Position numbers and translations under genes: made by a program
The notes under the pieces: model-generated
Seen by the model: the letters and a program-made list of their open reading frames with translations, nothing else
Told to the model about the DNA's origin: nothing
Database searches by the model: none
Shown: positions 20,928 through 28,603 of the stretch, piece after piece
How the letters are laid out: the number at the start of each line of letters is the position of its first letter
How positions within the stretch are numbered: position 1 is the stretch's first letter
Assembly: GCA_016710385.1 (NCBI GenBank)
Contig: JADJVX010000018.1
Span: forward strand, 310,001 to 374,000
Direction of reading: 5' to 3'
DNA length: 64,000 bases
DNA from: Actinomycetales bacterium
GTDB lineage: Bacteria; Actinomycetota; Actinomycetes; Actinomycetales; Dermatophilaceae

Positions 20928-22454
20928 TCAGCGGACATTGGTGCGGTTGAAATACAGCGCCCCGGGCGAGGTCTGCCCAAGCAACTCGGGAACGGTGACG
21001 AAGACGAAACCGCGACCCTTGAGCGCCGCGATGATGCCCGGCGTGGCGTCCACCGAAGAGCCGTGGATGTCGTGCATAAGCACAATCGATCCGGGCCGGA
21101 CCGCCGACAGCACCCGCTGGGTGGTCACGGTCGCCGAACGATTGCGCCAGTCCTCGGAGTCGACGTCCCACAGCACGACCGGCCACCCGAGCGTGCGGGT
21201 GCGCTCGTCGAACGCGCCGTAGGGCGGTCGCATCACGGTGACCTTCGCTCCGCTGGTGCGCTCGACCAGATCACGGGTGGTCCCGAGTTCCTGTAGCGAG
21301 GCCTCAACCGTTAGGCGGCGCATGTCCCGGTGGTTCCAGGTGTGGTTGCCGATCGCCATTCCGAGGTCGGCTTCCCGACGCACGACATCTGGGTATGCCG
21401 TGACCGAACGTCCCAGCACGAAGAAGGTCGCCTTCACCTGGCTGGCAGTGAGGATGTCCAGCAGCCGACCAGTCTCCGGCCCGGGGCCGTCGTCATAGGT
21501 GAGCGCGACACATTTGAGCACCGCGCAATCGACCGCGCGCGATGGCTCGGCACCCGACGGCGCGGGGGCAGGCGTTGGGGTCGGCGAGGCCAGCACCGCC
21601 GGTGTCACGGCGGCGACCCCAGGGTCGGCGCCGTTGCCGGGGGTCGCGGCGGGACCACGATCGGGGAGCGGGCCGGCATACGGGCGCCCGGAGGCGATCA
21701 CTGCCTCGATCCGGCGACCGAGATCACTCAATGCGGGCCTCACCTGCAGAGCGGGCAGGGTGACCGAGACGACCCGACGCCGTGGCGACGAAGTCGGGGC
21801 GTCGAGCGCCACGAGGACATCACCTGTGGGGGTGAGGTCCGCGTTGTCCAGGACACTGGCTCCTGGTCCGCCAGCCTCCGGGACGGTGACCTCGCTGGCC
21901 GCCGCAGCGAGGATGACGGCCTGTGCGGTCTGGGCGCGGGCGGCCTCGGCGAAGAGGCTGGCCCCACTGCATGCCTCGTTGCGATCCAGGTCGGCGTAGA
22001 AGACCCGGCTGGCGCGCGTCGTGCCGCTCCCAGCGACGGCAGCATTCTCGACCACGGCGCTCATCCGCACGACGACGACGGAGCCCACCGCACGGATGAC
22101 CGAGCCGGAGACAGTGAGTTCCGGCGGCTGAGAGCCGCCGGGGGCGGTGCGGGCCAGGAAGCCCGCCTCCGCATCGTCGGCCCACTCCTGCAGCAGGGCA
22201 GTGAGCCGAGTCGCCCCCGGGATGACCGGCCAGCTCACCTGGGTGGGTCGGCTGACGTCCACGGAGACCCGTCGGGTGACCGTCATGCCGGGCACGGTCG
22301 TCTCCGCGGTGAACGCCGACACCTCGTCATCGGCCGCCAGCGCAACTGCCCCCGCTGCCTGAGGCGGAGGCTGGATCCGGTGACCGGCCAGCAGCGGCAA
22401 CGCCACGCCGCACGCAAGCGACGCGGCGATGGTCACTCGTCCCGGCCAGCGCAC
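20928..22454 (-). CDS. Secreted or membrane-anchored polysaccharide deacetylase
   Basis: 508 aa. C-terminal NodB domain (about residues 310-490), a metal-dependent deacetylase likely acting on peptidoglycan or another envelope glycan. Motifs: TYDDGPGPETG (metal Asp), NHTWNHRDM (His ligands), MRPPYGAFDE, WDVDSEDWRNR and IVLMHDIHG. A hydrophobic stretch at residues 8-24 is a signal peptide or anchor. The roughly 270-residue N-terminal part has no family I can name but looks extracellular, and a Pro/Thr/Ala-rich linker joins the two. GTG start with TAGGCT 6 nt upstream and no Shine-Dalgarno. Confidence 0.9.
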   Translation of the reverse strand: MRWPGRVTIAASLACGVALPLLAGHRIQPPPQAAGAVALAADDEVSAFTAETTVPGMTVTRRVSVDVSRPTQVSWPVIPGATRLTALLQEWADDAEAGFLARTAPGGSQPPELTVSGSVIRAVGSVVVVRMSAVVENAAVAGSGTTRASRVFYADLDRNEACSGASLFAEAARAQTAQAVILAAAASEVTVPEAGGPGASVLDNADLTPTGDVLVALDAPTSSPRRRVVSVTLPALQVRPALSDLGRRIEAVIASGRPYAGPLPDRGPAATPGNGADPGVAAVTPAVLASPTPTPAPAPSGAEPSRAVDCAVLKCVALTYDDGPGPETGRLLDILTASQVKATFFVLGRSVTAYPDVVRREADLGMAIGNHTWNHRDMRRLTVEASLQELGTTRDLVERTSGAKVTVMRPPYGAFDERTRTLGWPVVLWDVDSEDWRNRSATVTTQRVLSAVRPGSIVLMHDIHGSSVDATPGIIAALKGRGFVFVTVPELLGQTSPGALYFNRTNVR

Positions 22455-22460
22455 AGCGCA

Positions 22461-22466
22461 AGCCTA
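22461..22466 (-). promoter_or_regulatory. -10 element TAGGCT, leaderless deacetylase gene
   Basis: TAGGCT, 6-nt spacer, GTG at 22454; among the clearest examples in the window. Confidence 0.55.
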
Positions 22467-22535
22467 GAAACGGGACGATCCCAAGTCTGGGACCTTGGGC
22501 CGAGGCCTGCTCCGTGTCGCCCCCAGATCGAGCGC

Positions 22536-23477
22536 TCAGCCGGCCGGAGTGCCCTTGAGACGCAGCAGCGTGCTCTTGCCGAACATCGACTCAATGAGAT
22601 CGGTAGCGACTTCGGCCGTCCGGTTGGCTTGGTCACAGGCGGGGTTGAGTTCCATGACGTCCAAGGATCCGAGTCGGCCGGTGTCGGCGATCATCTCCAT
22701 GCACAGCTGCGCCTCGCGATAGGTCGGTCCGCCCCGCACCGTCGTGCCCACGCCCGGGGCGATCTCCGGGTCGAGGAAGTCGACATCGAAGCTCACATGC
22801 AGGTGCGTGTCGTCGTCGAGGTCGGCCAGGGCTTTGCGCATCGTTTTGCGCATCCCGAACTCGTCGATCTGGCGCATGTCGAACACTCGCATCCCGTCCT
22901 CGTGGACGAGCTTCTTCTCGTCGGCGTCCACCGACCGGATGCCGACCTGGTGCACCACATCGGGTCCGATCGCGGGGGTTTGGCCCCCCAGCCGGGTGAG
23001 AGCCTCCGGACCGCGACCGCGCAGGATCGCGACCGGCATACCGTGGATGTTCCCCGTGGGGGTGGTGCGCAGGGTGTTGAAGTCGGCGTGCGCATCGAGC
23101 CAGATGACGCGCAGCTTCTTGCCCGACTCGCGGGCGTGCCGCGCCACCGCGCTGATCGAACCGATGGCCAGGCAGTGATCGCCGCCGAGCAGGATCGGGA
23201 TGTGGCCGGCCTGCAGCGAGCCGTAGACCGCCTCGTGGACGGCTTCGTTCCAGGCGACGACCTCGGCCAGGTGGCGGTAGCCGTCGACCGGGGGCAGCCA
23301 GGGGTTGGGCGGCCCGGCGAGGTTGCCGTTGTCGTGCACGCGCAGGCCGAACGCCGCGAGATTGGTGTGGATGCCGGCGACCCGCATGGATTCGGGACCC
23401 ATCGACGCGCCGCGGTGGGCCGCGCCGACGTCCGTGGGGGCGCCGATGAGGTCAACGATTCTCGTGGGGATGCTCAC
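22536..23477 (-). CDS. rocF: Arginase
   Basis: About 313 aa. Dimanganese enzyme that hydrolyses arginine to ornithine and urea. All ureohydrolase signatures are present: LGGDHCLAIGSISA, VIWLDAHADFNT followed by GNIHGMPVA, and SFDVDFLDPEIAPGVGT; the C-terminal DVMELNPACDQANRTA agrees. The HGMP segment favours arginase over agmatinase. The start is taken as GTG 23477, which has GAGGA at 9 nt; the TTG three codons earlier sits too close to that Shine-Dalgarno. No urease or arginine-uptake gene is nearby. Confidence 0.94.
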   Translation of the reverse strand: MSIPTRIVDLIGAPTDVGAAHRGASMGPESMRVAGIHTNLAAFGLRVHDNGNLAGPPNPWLPPVDGYRHLAEVVAWNEAVHEAVYGSLQAGHIPILLGGDHCLAIGSISAVARHARESGKKLRVIWLDAHADFNTLRTTPTGNIHGMPVAILRGRGPEALTRLGGQTPAIGPDVVHQVGIRSVDADEKKLVHEDGMRVFDMRQIDEFGMRKTMRKALADLDDDTHLHVSFDVDFLDPEIAPGVGTTVRGGPTYREAQLCMEMIADTGRLGSLDVMELNPACDQANRTAEVATDLIESMFGKSTLLRLKGTPAG

Positions 23478-23510
23478 AACGGGCAATCCTCACACGCGGG
23501 CGGGCCGCTG

Positions 23511-24371
23511 TCACACCGCCGTTGCCGGCGAGGGCACCCGCACCGCCCAGAGGGCGACCGCAGCGGCGGAAGCGACATTGAGCGAGTCGACGCCCGCAGC
23601 CATAGGGATGCGCACCGTGACATCGCAGGCTGCGACGGTATGCCGGGCCAAGCCATCGCCCTCGGTGCCGACGACGAGCGCAAGGCGATCCGGGGGGTGG
23701 GCCGCCAAGGCATCCAGCGTGATGGAGTCGTCGTGCAAGGCGAAGGCCGCCACGGTGAAGCCCAGGTCGCGCAGCAGGTGCACGCCCTCGGGCCACCGGT
23801 CGACGCGGGTCCATGGCACCTGGAAGATCGTGCCCATCGAGACACGAATCGCCCTGCGGTAGAGCGGATCTGCGCACCTCGGGGTGACCAGGACCGCGTC
23901 CACGCCCAGGGCCGCGCCGGCCCGCACCGCCGCCCCGACATTGGTGTGATCGACGATGTCCTCCAGCACCAGCACCCGACGCGCGCCGGCGACGACGGCG
24001 GCGACCGAGGGCAGCGACGGGCGTTGCATGGCAGCCAGGGCGCCGCGGTGCAGATGGAACCCCGTGAGTCGCTCGAGGACCTCCGCCTCCCCCACAAACA
24101 CCGGTATGCCGTCCCCGGTCGCCGTCGCGACGACATCGGCAAGATCGGTGAGCCAGCGCTCCCCCATGAGGAAGGACCGGGGTCGATGACCGGCGGCAAG
24201 GGCGCGCCGAATGACCTTCTCCGACTCGGCCATGTAGAGACCCCGTTCGGGTTCTGACCGGCGGCGCAGCGCCACGTCGGTCAGTCCGACGTAATCGGAC
24301 AGCCGCGGGTCATCGGTGGAGTCGATCCAGGTGACACCCGCCGGCAAGAGGTGGCCGGATGGAGGCGTCAC
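23511..24371 (-). CDS. TrmH/SpoU-family RNA 2'-O-methyltransferase
   Basis: 286 aa. SPOUT-class methyltransferase acting on tRNA or rRNA. Motif 1 is VLEDIVDHTNVGAAVRAG (Asn/Arg of the family), motif 2 LALVVGTEGDGLA and motif 3 VRIPMAAGVDSLNVASAAAVALW, where the trefoil knot binds AdoMet. An N-terminal substrate-binding extension includes GLYMAESEKVIRRAL. The target nucleotide cannot be read from sequence. The GTG start overlaps the stop of the TSUP gene by 4 nt (GTGA), so translation is coupled. Confidence 0.9.
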   Translation of the reverse strand: MTPPSGHLLPAGVTWIDSTDDPRLSDYVGLTDVALRRRSEPERGLYMAESEKVIRRALAAGHRPRSFLMGERWLTDLADVVATATGDGIPVFVGEAEVLERLTGFHLHRGALAAMQRPSLPSVAAVVAGARRVLVLEDIVDHTNVGAAVRAGAALGVDAVLVTPRCADPLYRRAIRVSMGTIFQVPWTRVDRWPEGVHLLRDLGFTVAAFALHDDSITLDALAAHPPDRLALVVGTEGDGLARHTVAACDVTVRIPMAAGVDSLNVASAAAVALWAVRVPSPATAV

Positions 24372-25177
24372 GGGAACCACACCATTTTGACGATGGCCAC
24401 GACCCCGACGACGACGATGACCGCCCGCAGGACTGGCGCCGGAAGTCGTCGACCGAGGTGTGCGCCGAGCAGGCCACCGAGCAACGACCCGACCGCGATA
24501 AGGGCGACGACGACCCAGTCGACATGCTCGCGGGCGAAGATCAGGAAGGCACCTGCCGCCACCAGATTGACGCAGGTGACCAACACGTTCTTCAGCCCGT
24601 TGAGCCGTTGCAGTGGCTCCCGCGACAGGGCGCTGAAGATCCCCATGAGCAAGACGCCTTGGGCAGCGCCGAAATAGCCCCCGTAGGCGCCCGCGAGCAC
24701 AGCGCCCGCGGGCAGCCATCCGGAAGTGGCAGAGTCAGGCGGGCCGGCCAGGCGATCCCGCGGGACGGCCGCTTGGCTGTCCGGCTGGGCCTGGCGCGCA
24801 CGGGCCACCCGCTGGTTCCGCGGACCGAGGATGACCAACACCAGCGCGATGACGATGAGGACGGGCACCACAGCCCGGAACGCCGCAGCGGGCAGCACCA
24901 ACAGCAGTGCCGCCCCGAGCATCGATCCCGCGATCGACATCGGCAGCAGTCGGGTCAACAGCGCTCGTTGCCCAGCCAGCTCGCGCCGATATCCCCAGCT
25001 GGCGCTCGCTCCGCCGGCCACCAGCCCGATGTTGTTGCTCACGTTCGCGGTCAGGGGCGGGTAGCCGAGCAACAGCAAGGTGGGAAATGTGATGAGAGTG
25101 CCTGACCCGACGATGGAGTTGATCGTCCCCGCACCGACTCCGGCGAGCAGGACCCAACACGCTTCCAGGGCAGACAC
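24368..25177 (-). CDS. TSUP/TauE-SafE-family membrane transporter
   Basis: 269 aa, 7-8 predicted transmembrane segments. Family exporters move sulfite, sulfoacetate or related anions, but substrates vary and none is indicated here. The first helix contains the family segment GVGAGTINSIVGSGTLITFP, and the second repeat shows GAYGGYFGAAQGVLLMG, the mirrored half expected for TSUP proteins. A charged loop of about 30 residues separates the halves. GTG start. Translationally coupled to the RNA methyltransferase gene, though no functional tie is apparent. Confidence 0.88.
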   Translation of the reverse strand: MSALEACWVLLAGVGAGTINSIVGSGTLITFPTLLLLGYPPLTANVSNNIGLVAGGASASWGYRRELAGQRALLTRLLPMSIAGSMLGAALLLVLPAAAFRAVVPVLIVIALVLVILGPRNQRVARARQAQPDSQAAVPRDRLAGPPDSATSGWLPAGAVLAGAYGGYFGAAQGVLLMGIFSALSREPLQRLNGLKNVLVTCVNLVAAGAFLIFAREHVDWVVVALIAVGSLLGGLLGAHLGRRLPAPVLRAVIVVVGVVAIVKMVWFP

Positions 25178-25217
25178 CCGGCCACCCTACCGACGGAGGG
25201 TTAGGGGTCGCCTGGCC

Positions 25218-25251
25218 GCACGGCATACCAGGCAGTGCCGGTATGCCGTGC
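25218..25251 (-). terminator. Hairpin from an inverted pair of the dispersed motif after the SPFH gene
   Basis: GCACGGCATACC and GGTATGCCGTGC, a perfect 12-bp stem with a 10-nt loop, 8 nt beyond the SPFH stop codon. The arms are identical to those of the hairpin after metH 16.6 kb away; only the loop differs. Confidence 0.75.
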
Positions 25252-25259
25252 ACCTCACC

Positions 25260-26276
25260 TCACGCCGTCGGCGCGGCCCCGTCCGCGGGGATCTCGGCAG
25301 CCGCGGCCGGGACCGTCGTCTGGACCCGTTCGATGGTCGGATGGAGACCGGAGCGAGCCGCCGGAACGACGGGAGTGCTGCCACCGGCACTGGGGGCGGG
25401 GGTGCCACCGAGGGCCGAGGACACCCCCCGCAGTGCGTCGGTGAGCTCGGACGGGATGATCCACATCTTGTTGGCGTCGCCGCGCGCCAACTGCGGCAGC
25501 ACCTGGAGGTACTGGTAGGCCAACAGATCCTGGGTGGGCTGCCCCTTGTGGATCGCGTCGAAGACTTCCTCGATGGCTTGAGCCTGCCCGCGGGCCTCGA
25601 GCACCCGGGCCTGCGCCGAACCCTCGGCCCGCAGGATCTGCGCCTCCTTCTCGCCTTGGGCGGTGAGGATCGCCGACTGTTTGGTGCCCTCGGCGGTGAG
25701 GATCGCCGCCCGCTTGTCCCGCTCGGCGCGCATCTGCTTCTCCATGGAGTCCTGCACGGAGTGCGGCGGGTCGATGGCCTTGAGTTCGACCCGATTGACC
25801 CGGATGCCCCACCGGCCGGTCTCCTGGTCGAGCACACCACGCAGCTGACCGTTGATCTGGTCCCGGGAGGTGAGCGTCTCCTCGAGGTCGAGCGAGCCGA
25901 TGACGTTACGCAGCGTCGTCACCGTGAGCTGCTCGATCCCTTGGATGAAGTTGGCGATCTCGTAGACCGCCGACTTGGCGTCAGTCACCGTGTAGTAGAT
26001 GACGGTGTCGATGGAGACGACGAGGTTGTCGGAGGTGATCACCGGCTGCGGCGGGAAGGTCACCACCTGCTCGCGCAGGTCGATGGTCGCGCGGGGCTTG
26101 TCGATGAAGGGCACAAGGATGTGCATGCCGTCGTCGAGGGTGCGCGAGTAGGAACCGAGCCGCTCGATGATGACGGCGGTCTGCTGAGGGACGATCTTGA
26201 TCGTGCGCAGGATGACGCTGGCGACGAACAAGAGCAGCGCGAGGACGACGACAAGAGTGACGATGCTGCCGGACAC
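25260..26276 (-). CDS. SPFH/band-7 (stomatin-like) membrane protein
   Basis: About 338 aa. One N-terminal transmembrane helix (about residues 3-22), then the SPFH domain from IKIVPQQTAVIIERLGSYSR to VKAID-type LKAIDPPHSVQDSMEKQM, then a long Ala/Glu/Lys/Gln helix likely to oligomerise. Members form membrane microdomains and often scaffold proteases. The GTG at 26276 has GGAGG 5 nt upstream. The NfeD gene immediately upstream on the same strand is the classic partner, so the pair probably forms one membrane quality-control unit. The C-terminal 60 residues are Pro/Ala-rich. Confidence 0.92.
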   Translation of the reverse strand: MSGSIVTLVVVLALLLFVASVILRTIKIVPQQTAVIIERLGSYSRTLDDGMHILVPFIDKPRATIDLREQVVTFPPQPVITSDNLVVSIDTVIYYTVTDAKSAVYEIANFIQGIEQLTVTTLRNVIGSLDLEETLTSRDQINGQLRGVLDQETGRWGIRVNRVELKAIDPPHSVQDSMEKQMRAERDKRAAILTAEGTKQSAILTAQGEKEAQILRAEGSAQARVLEARGQAQAIEEVFDAIHKGQPTQDLLAYQYLQVLPQLARGDANKMWIIPSELTDALRGVSSALGGTPAPSAGGSTPVVPAARSGLHPTIERVQTTVPAAAAEIPADGAAPTA

Positions 26277-26344
26277 GGGAACCTCCGAACCGTGGGGACT
26301 GCGTGGACGTCTAGCCTGCGGCGGGTGCCGCACGGCGGCGTGCT

Positions 26345-26390
26345 GTGCTGTGGGTCACGTGCTGTGGATCATGGGCTGTGGACCAGGTGC
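26345..26390. repeat. Three 14-bp tandem repeats between the NfeD and SPFH genes
   Basis: Units at 26345-26358, 26359-26372 and 26373-26386 share G-x-G-C-T-G-T-G-G-x-x-C-A-x, and a fourth begins as GTGC at the NfeD stop. The repeat lies in the 114-bp gap of the operon. Confidence 0.75.
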
Positions 26391-26858
26391 TCAGCGATTG
26401 GTGTCGTGGGGCGCCTCCGCGCGCTCGACCACCGCGGTCGCCCCGTCGATTTCCACGACCGTGGCGTGCTCACCGGGGGCTAGCACGTCATGGTTGTCGG
26501 AGCGGGCCGACCAGGTCTCACCGCCGATCCGCACCGATCCACCGGTGGCAGTGACGGTCTCGAGCACGATCGCTGACCTGCCGCGATAGCCGCCGACTCC
26601 GATCGAGGTCGGCGGGCGGTGGGTGCGGAATCGACGGTGGACTGCCGGGCGAACCACACCGAGCAGGACCATCGCCGTGGCCGCCGCAACGATCGCCTGC
26701 ACGGGGAATGGTGCTCCGACCGCCGCTGCCGCAGACCCGCCGAGAGCACCCCCCGCGAGCATGAGGAAGGTGAAGTCGACCGTGGCGATCTCGAGGGCAC
26801 CGAGGCCAAGGGCCACGACGATCCAGATCAGCCAGGCGTAGTTCTCCACGTCGACCAC
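26391..26858 (-). CDS. NfeD-family membrane protein
   Basis: About 155 aa. Two to three N-terminal transmembrane segments (AWLIWIVVALGLGALEIATV, FTFLMLAGGALGGSAAAAVG and the next) followed by a C-terminal OB-fold domain (GGYRGRSAIVLETVTATGG... GGETWSARSD) typical of short NfeD proteins, which partner SPFH proteins. It lacks the ClpP-like protease domain of long NfeD. GTG at 26858 is chosen because AGAGGA lies 5 nt upstream. Upstream member of the NfeD-SPFH pair. Confidence 0.9.
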   Translation of the reverse strand: MVDVENYAWLIWIVVALGLGALEIATVDFTFLMLAGGALGGSAAAAVGAPFPVQAIVAAATAMVLLGVVRPAVHRRFRTHRPPTSIGVGGYRGRSAIVLETVTATGGSVRIGGETWSARSDNHDVLAPGEHATVVEIDGATAVVERAEAPHDTNR

Positions 26859-26913
26859 CGGTGTCCTCTCATCAACGCGGACCGGCACCCGGTGGGGCAC
26901 CGGCCCTTACAGG

Positions 26914-27732
26914 CTACGACGTATCGCTGACCGTCGAGGTTCCGTCGAGATCGGCCAGCCGGGCCGTCCAGCGATGCCCATGCCGCTCGATGGCCAGGGG
27001 CAGGTCGAAGGTCGCCGAGAGATTCTCCGCCGTGAGGGTGATCTCCAGTGGTCCGGCAGCGACGACCCTGCCCTCGCGCAGCAGCAGGGCATCGGTGAAA
27101 CCTTGCGGGATCTCCTCGACGTGATGCGTGACGAGCACCAGGGCCGGGGCCCGAATGTCACTGGCCAGCCTGCCCAGCCGAGCCACGAGGTCCTCCCGAC
27201 CACCGAGGTCCAGGCCCGCGGCCGGCTCGTCGAGCAGCATGAGCTCGGGGTCGGTCATCAACGCACGCGCGATCTGAACCCGCTTCCGCTCCCCCTCGGA
27301 CAGGGTGCCGTAGCGGCGATCGGCCAGATGTTCGGCCCCCAAGGCGAGCAGCAACTCCATGGCCCGCACGTAGTCCTGCGTGTCGTAGTGCTCGTTCCAG
27401 CGGCCGACGATGCCGTAGGCGGCGGTGACGACGACGTTGCCGACGATCTCGCTATCGGGAATGCGTTCGGCCATGGCCGCGCTGGCCAAGCCCACCCGCG
27501 GTCGCACCTCGAAGACATCGACGGTGCCGAGCTGGTCGCCGAGAATGCGCACGGTGCCGCTCGTGGGATGCATGCGTGCGGCCGCCAGCTGCAGCAGGGT
27601 CGTCTTACCCGCGCCGTTGGGCCCGAGGATGACCCAGCGTTCGCCTTCCTCGACCTCCCACGAGATGTCGTCGAGCAGCCGGGTCTTGCCGCGCACGACG
27701 CTGACGCCCTGGAAGGCAAGGACATCACTCAT
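26914..27732 (-). CDS. ABC transporter ATP-binding protein
   Basis: 272 aa, one nucleotide-binding domain. Walker A GPNGAGKTT, Q-loop region near VGLASAAM, signature LSEGERKRVQIARAL, Walker B LMLLDEPAAGLD and the switch His in LVTHHVEEIP. The LSEGE signature and the HVEEIP segment are typical of a soluble actinobacterial ABC ATPase resembling the molybdate/ModF-like group, but no permease is adjacent, so substrate and partner are unknown. It starts 73 nt from the divergent gene at 27806 and ends 55 nt before the NfeD start. Confidence 0.88.
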   Translation of the reverse strand: MSDVLAFQGVSVVRGKTRLLDDISWEVEEGERWVILGPNGAGKTTLLQLAAARMHPTSGTVRILGDQLGTVDVFEVRPRVGLASAAMAERIPDSEIVGNVVVTAAYGIVGRWNEHYDTQDYVRAMELLLALGAEHLADRRYGTLSEGERKRVQIARALMTDPELMLLDEPAAGLDLGGREDLVARLGRLASDIRAPALVLVTHHVEEIPQGFTDALLLREGRVVAAGPLEITLTAENLSATFDLPLAIERHGHRWTARLADLDGTSTVSDTS

Positions 27733-27793
27733 GCCTCACAACCCTAGTTCAGCAGCCAACTCCTCGGGCGACGGCCCGCCGCCGCGCCCCCCG

Positions 27794-27799
27794 TACAGT
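27794..27799 (+). promoter_or_regulatory. -10 element TACAGT, leaderless start
   Basis: TACAGT, 6-nt spacer, ATG at 27806 with no Shine-Dalgarno; the ATG itself lies in a dispersed-motif copy. Confidence 0.45.
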
Positions 27800-27805
27800 T
27801 CCGGT

Positions 27806-28573
27806 ATGCCGTCACTGCCTCTCAGCGTGCGCGCCGCACTGTGGACCACGGCACTGCTGCAGGGCGAGGTGAACTACGAGGATTGGTTCAACCGCGCGCA
27901 CGCCGGCAGCACGGACGTCGCCGGCGAGCGCGAGTGGGTCACCGAGTGGCGCGATGCGGGCGAGACTCTTGCGGTGGCCGTCCTGCCTCGGCCAGGTCGT
28001 CCCGGGTGGATCTCCGCGGGCGCAGGCACCGGCCTGGTGGCCGCTACCGAGGCGTCCGAGGCGGTCCTGGCCGTCACCACCGGCTCGATCGCGGTCCCGA
28101 GCCTCAATGAGTACGGCCCGGTCGGTGACCGCGGAGTGTTGGTGAGGTGGACGGCATACCCCGGTATGCCGGTAGCGCGCCACCGGCTGGAGGCGACCGA
28201 CCTGCGCGAGCTGTCGCAGCGGTTCGCCACGGCAATCCGCGAAGCGGCCGACGATCTGGAAGCGGCCGGTGGCACCCCGTGGAGTGCCTCGGAGGTGCTG
28301 TCCGCGGGCCGGTTCGCCCGGCTGGGACGGCTGCCGGCCGGCATACCCGCCCGAGCCCTGGAACTGATGGCGCGCAGTGCCCTGGTGAGCGAAGCCGCCC
28401 ATGCCGGACTCACCCTGGAAGCCGGTGGTCCCGCATTGGACCTGCAGACCTCAATGCGCCGGGAGACGGTGCTGCGCGGTTTGGCGACGACGGCCGACGA
28501 GACGCTCGAGGGTGCGACTGCCGTCGCAGGGATGGCCCTTGCCGGCTGGATTCCCGGCGACCGGCGTCGCTGA
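27806..28573 (+). CDS. Conserved-looking hypothetical protein
   Basis: 255 aa, no family I recognise. Rich in Ala, Arg, Glu and Leu, with no signal peptide, membrane helix or obvious catalytic motif. The composition and steady codon usage argue for a real gene: GEVNYEDWFNRAHAG and GVLVRWTAYPGMPVARHRLE look like folded-protein sequence. Its start codon is part of GGTATGCCGT and it holds an internal inverted pair of the same motif at 28152-28171. It lies between an ABC ATPase gene and glgA, divergent from the first and convergent with the second. Confidence 0.75.
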   Translation: MPSLPLSVRAALWTTALLQGEVNYEDWFNRAHAGSTDVAGEREWVTEWRDAGETLAVAVLPRPGRPGWISAGAGTGLVAATEASEAVLAVTTGSIAVPSLNEYGPVGDRGVLVRWTAYPGMPVARHRLEATDLRELSQRFATAIREAADDLEAAGGTPWSASEVLSAGRFARLGRLPAGIPARALELMARSALVSEAAHAGLTLEAGGPALDLQTSMRRETVLRGLATTADETLEGATAVAGMALAGWIPGDRRR

Positions 28574-28603
28574 CGTCCCGCCCAGCGGAGCTAGGGCCAG
28601 GGT

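Noticed and set aside
21330..24257. A 975-codon plus-strand open frame
   Set aside because: It lies antisense to the deacetylase, arginase and methyltransferase genes, all of which have full family motifs. A shadow of GC-rich coding.
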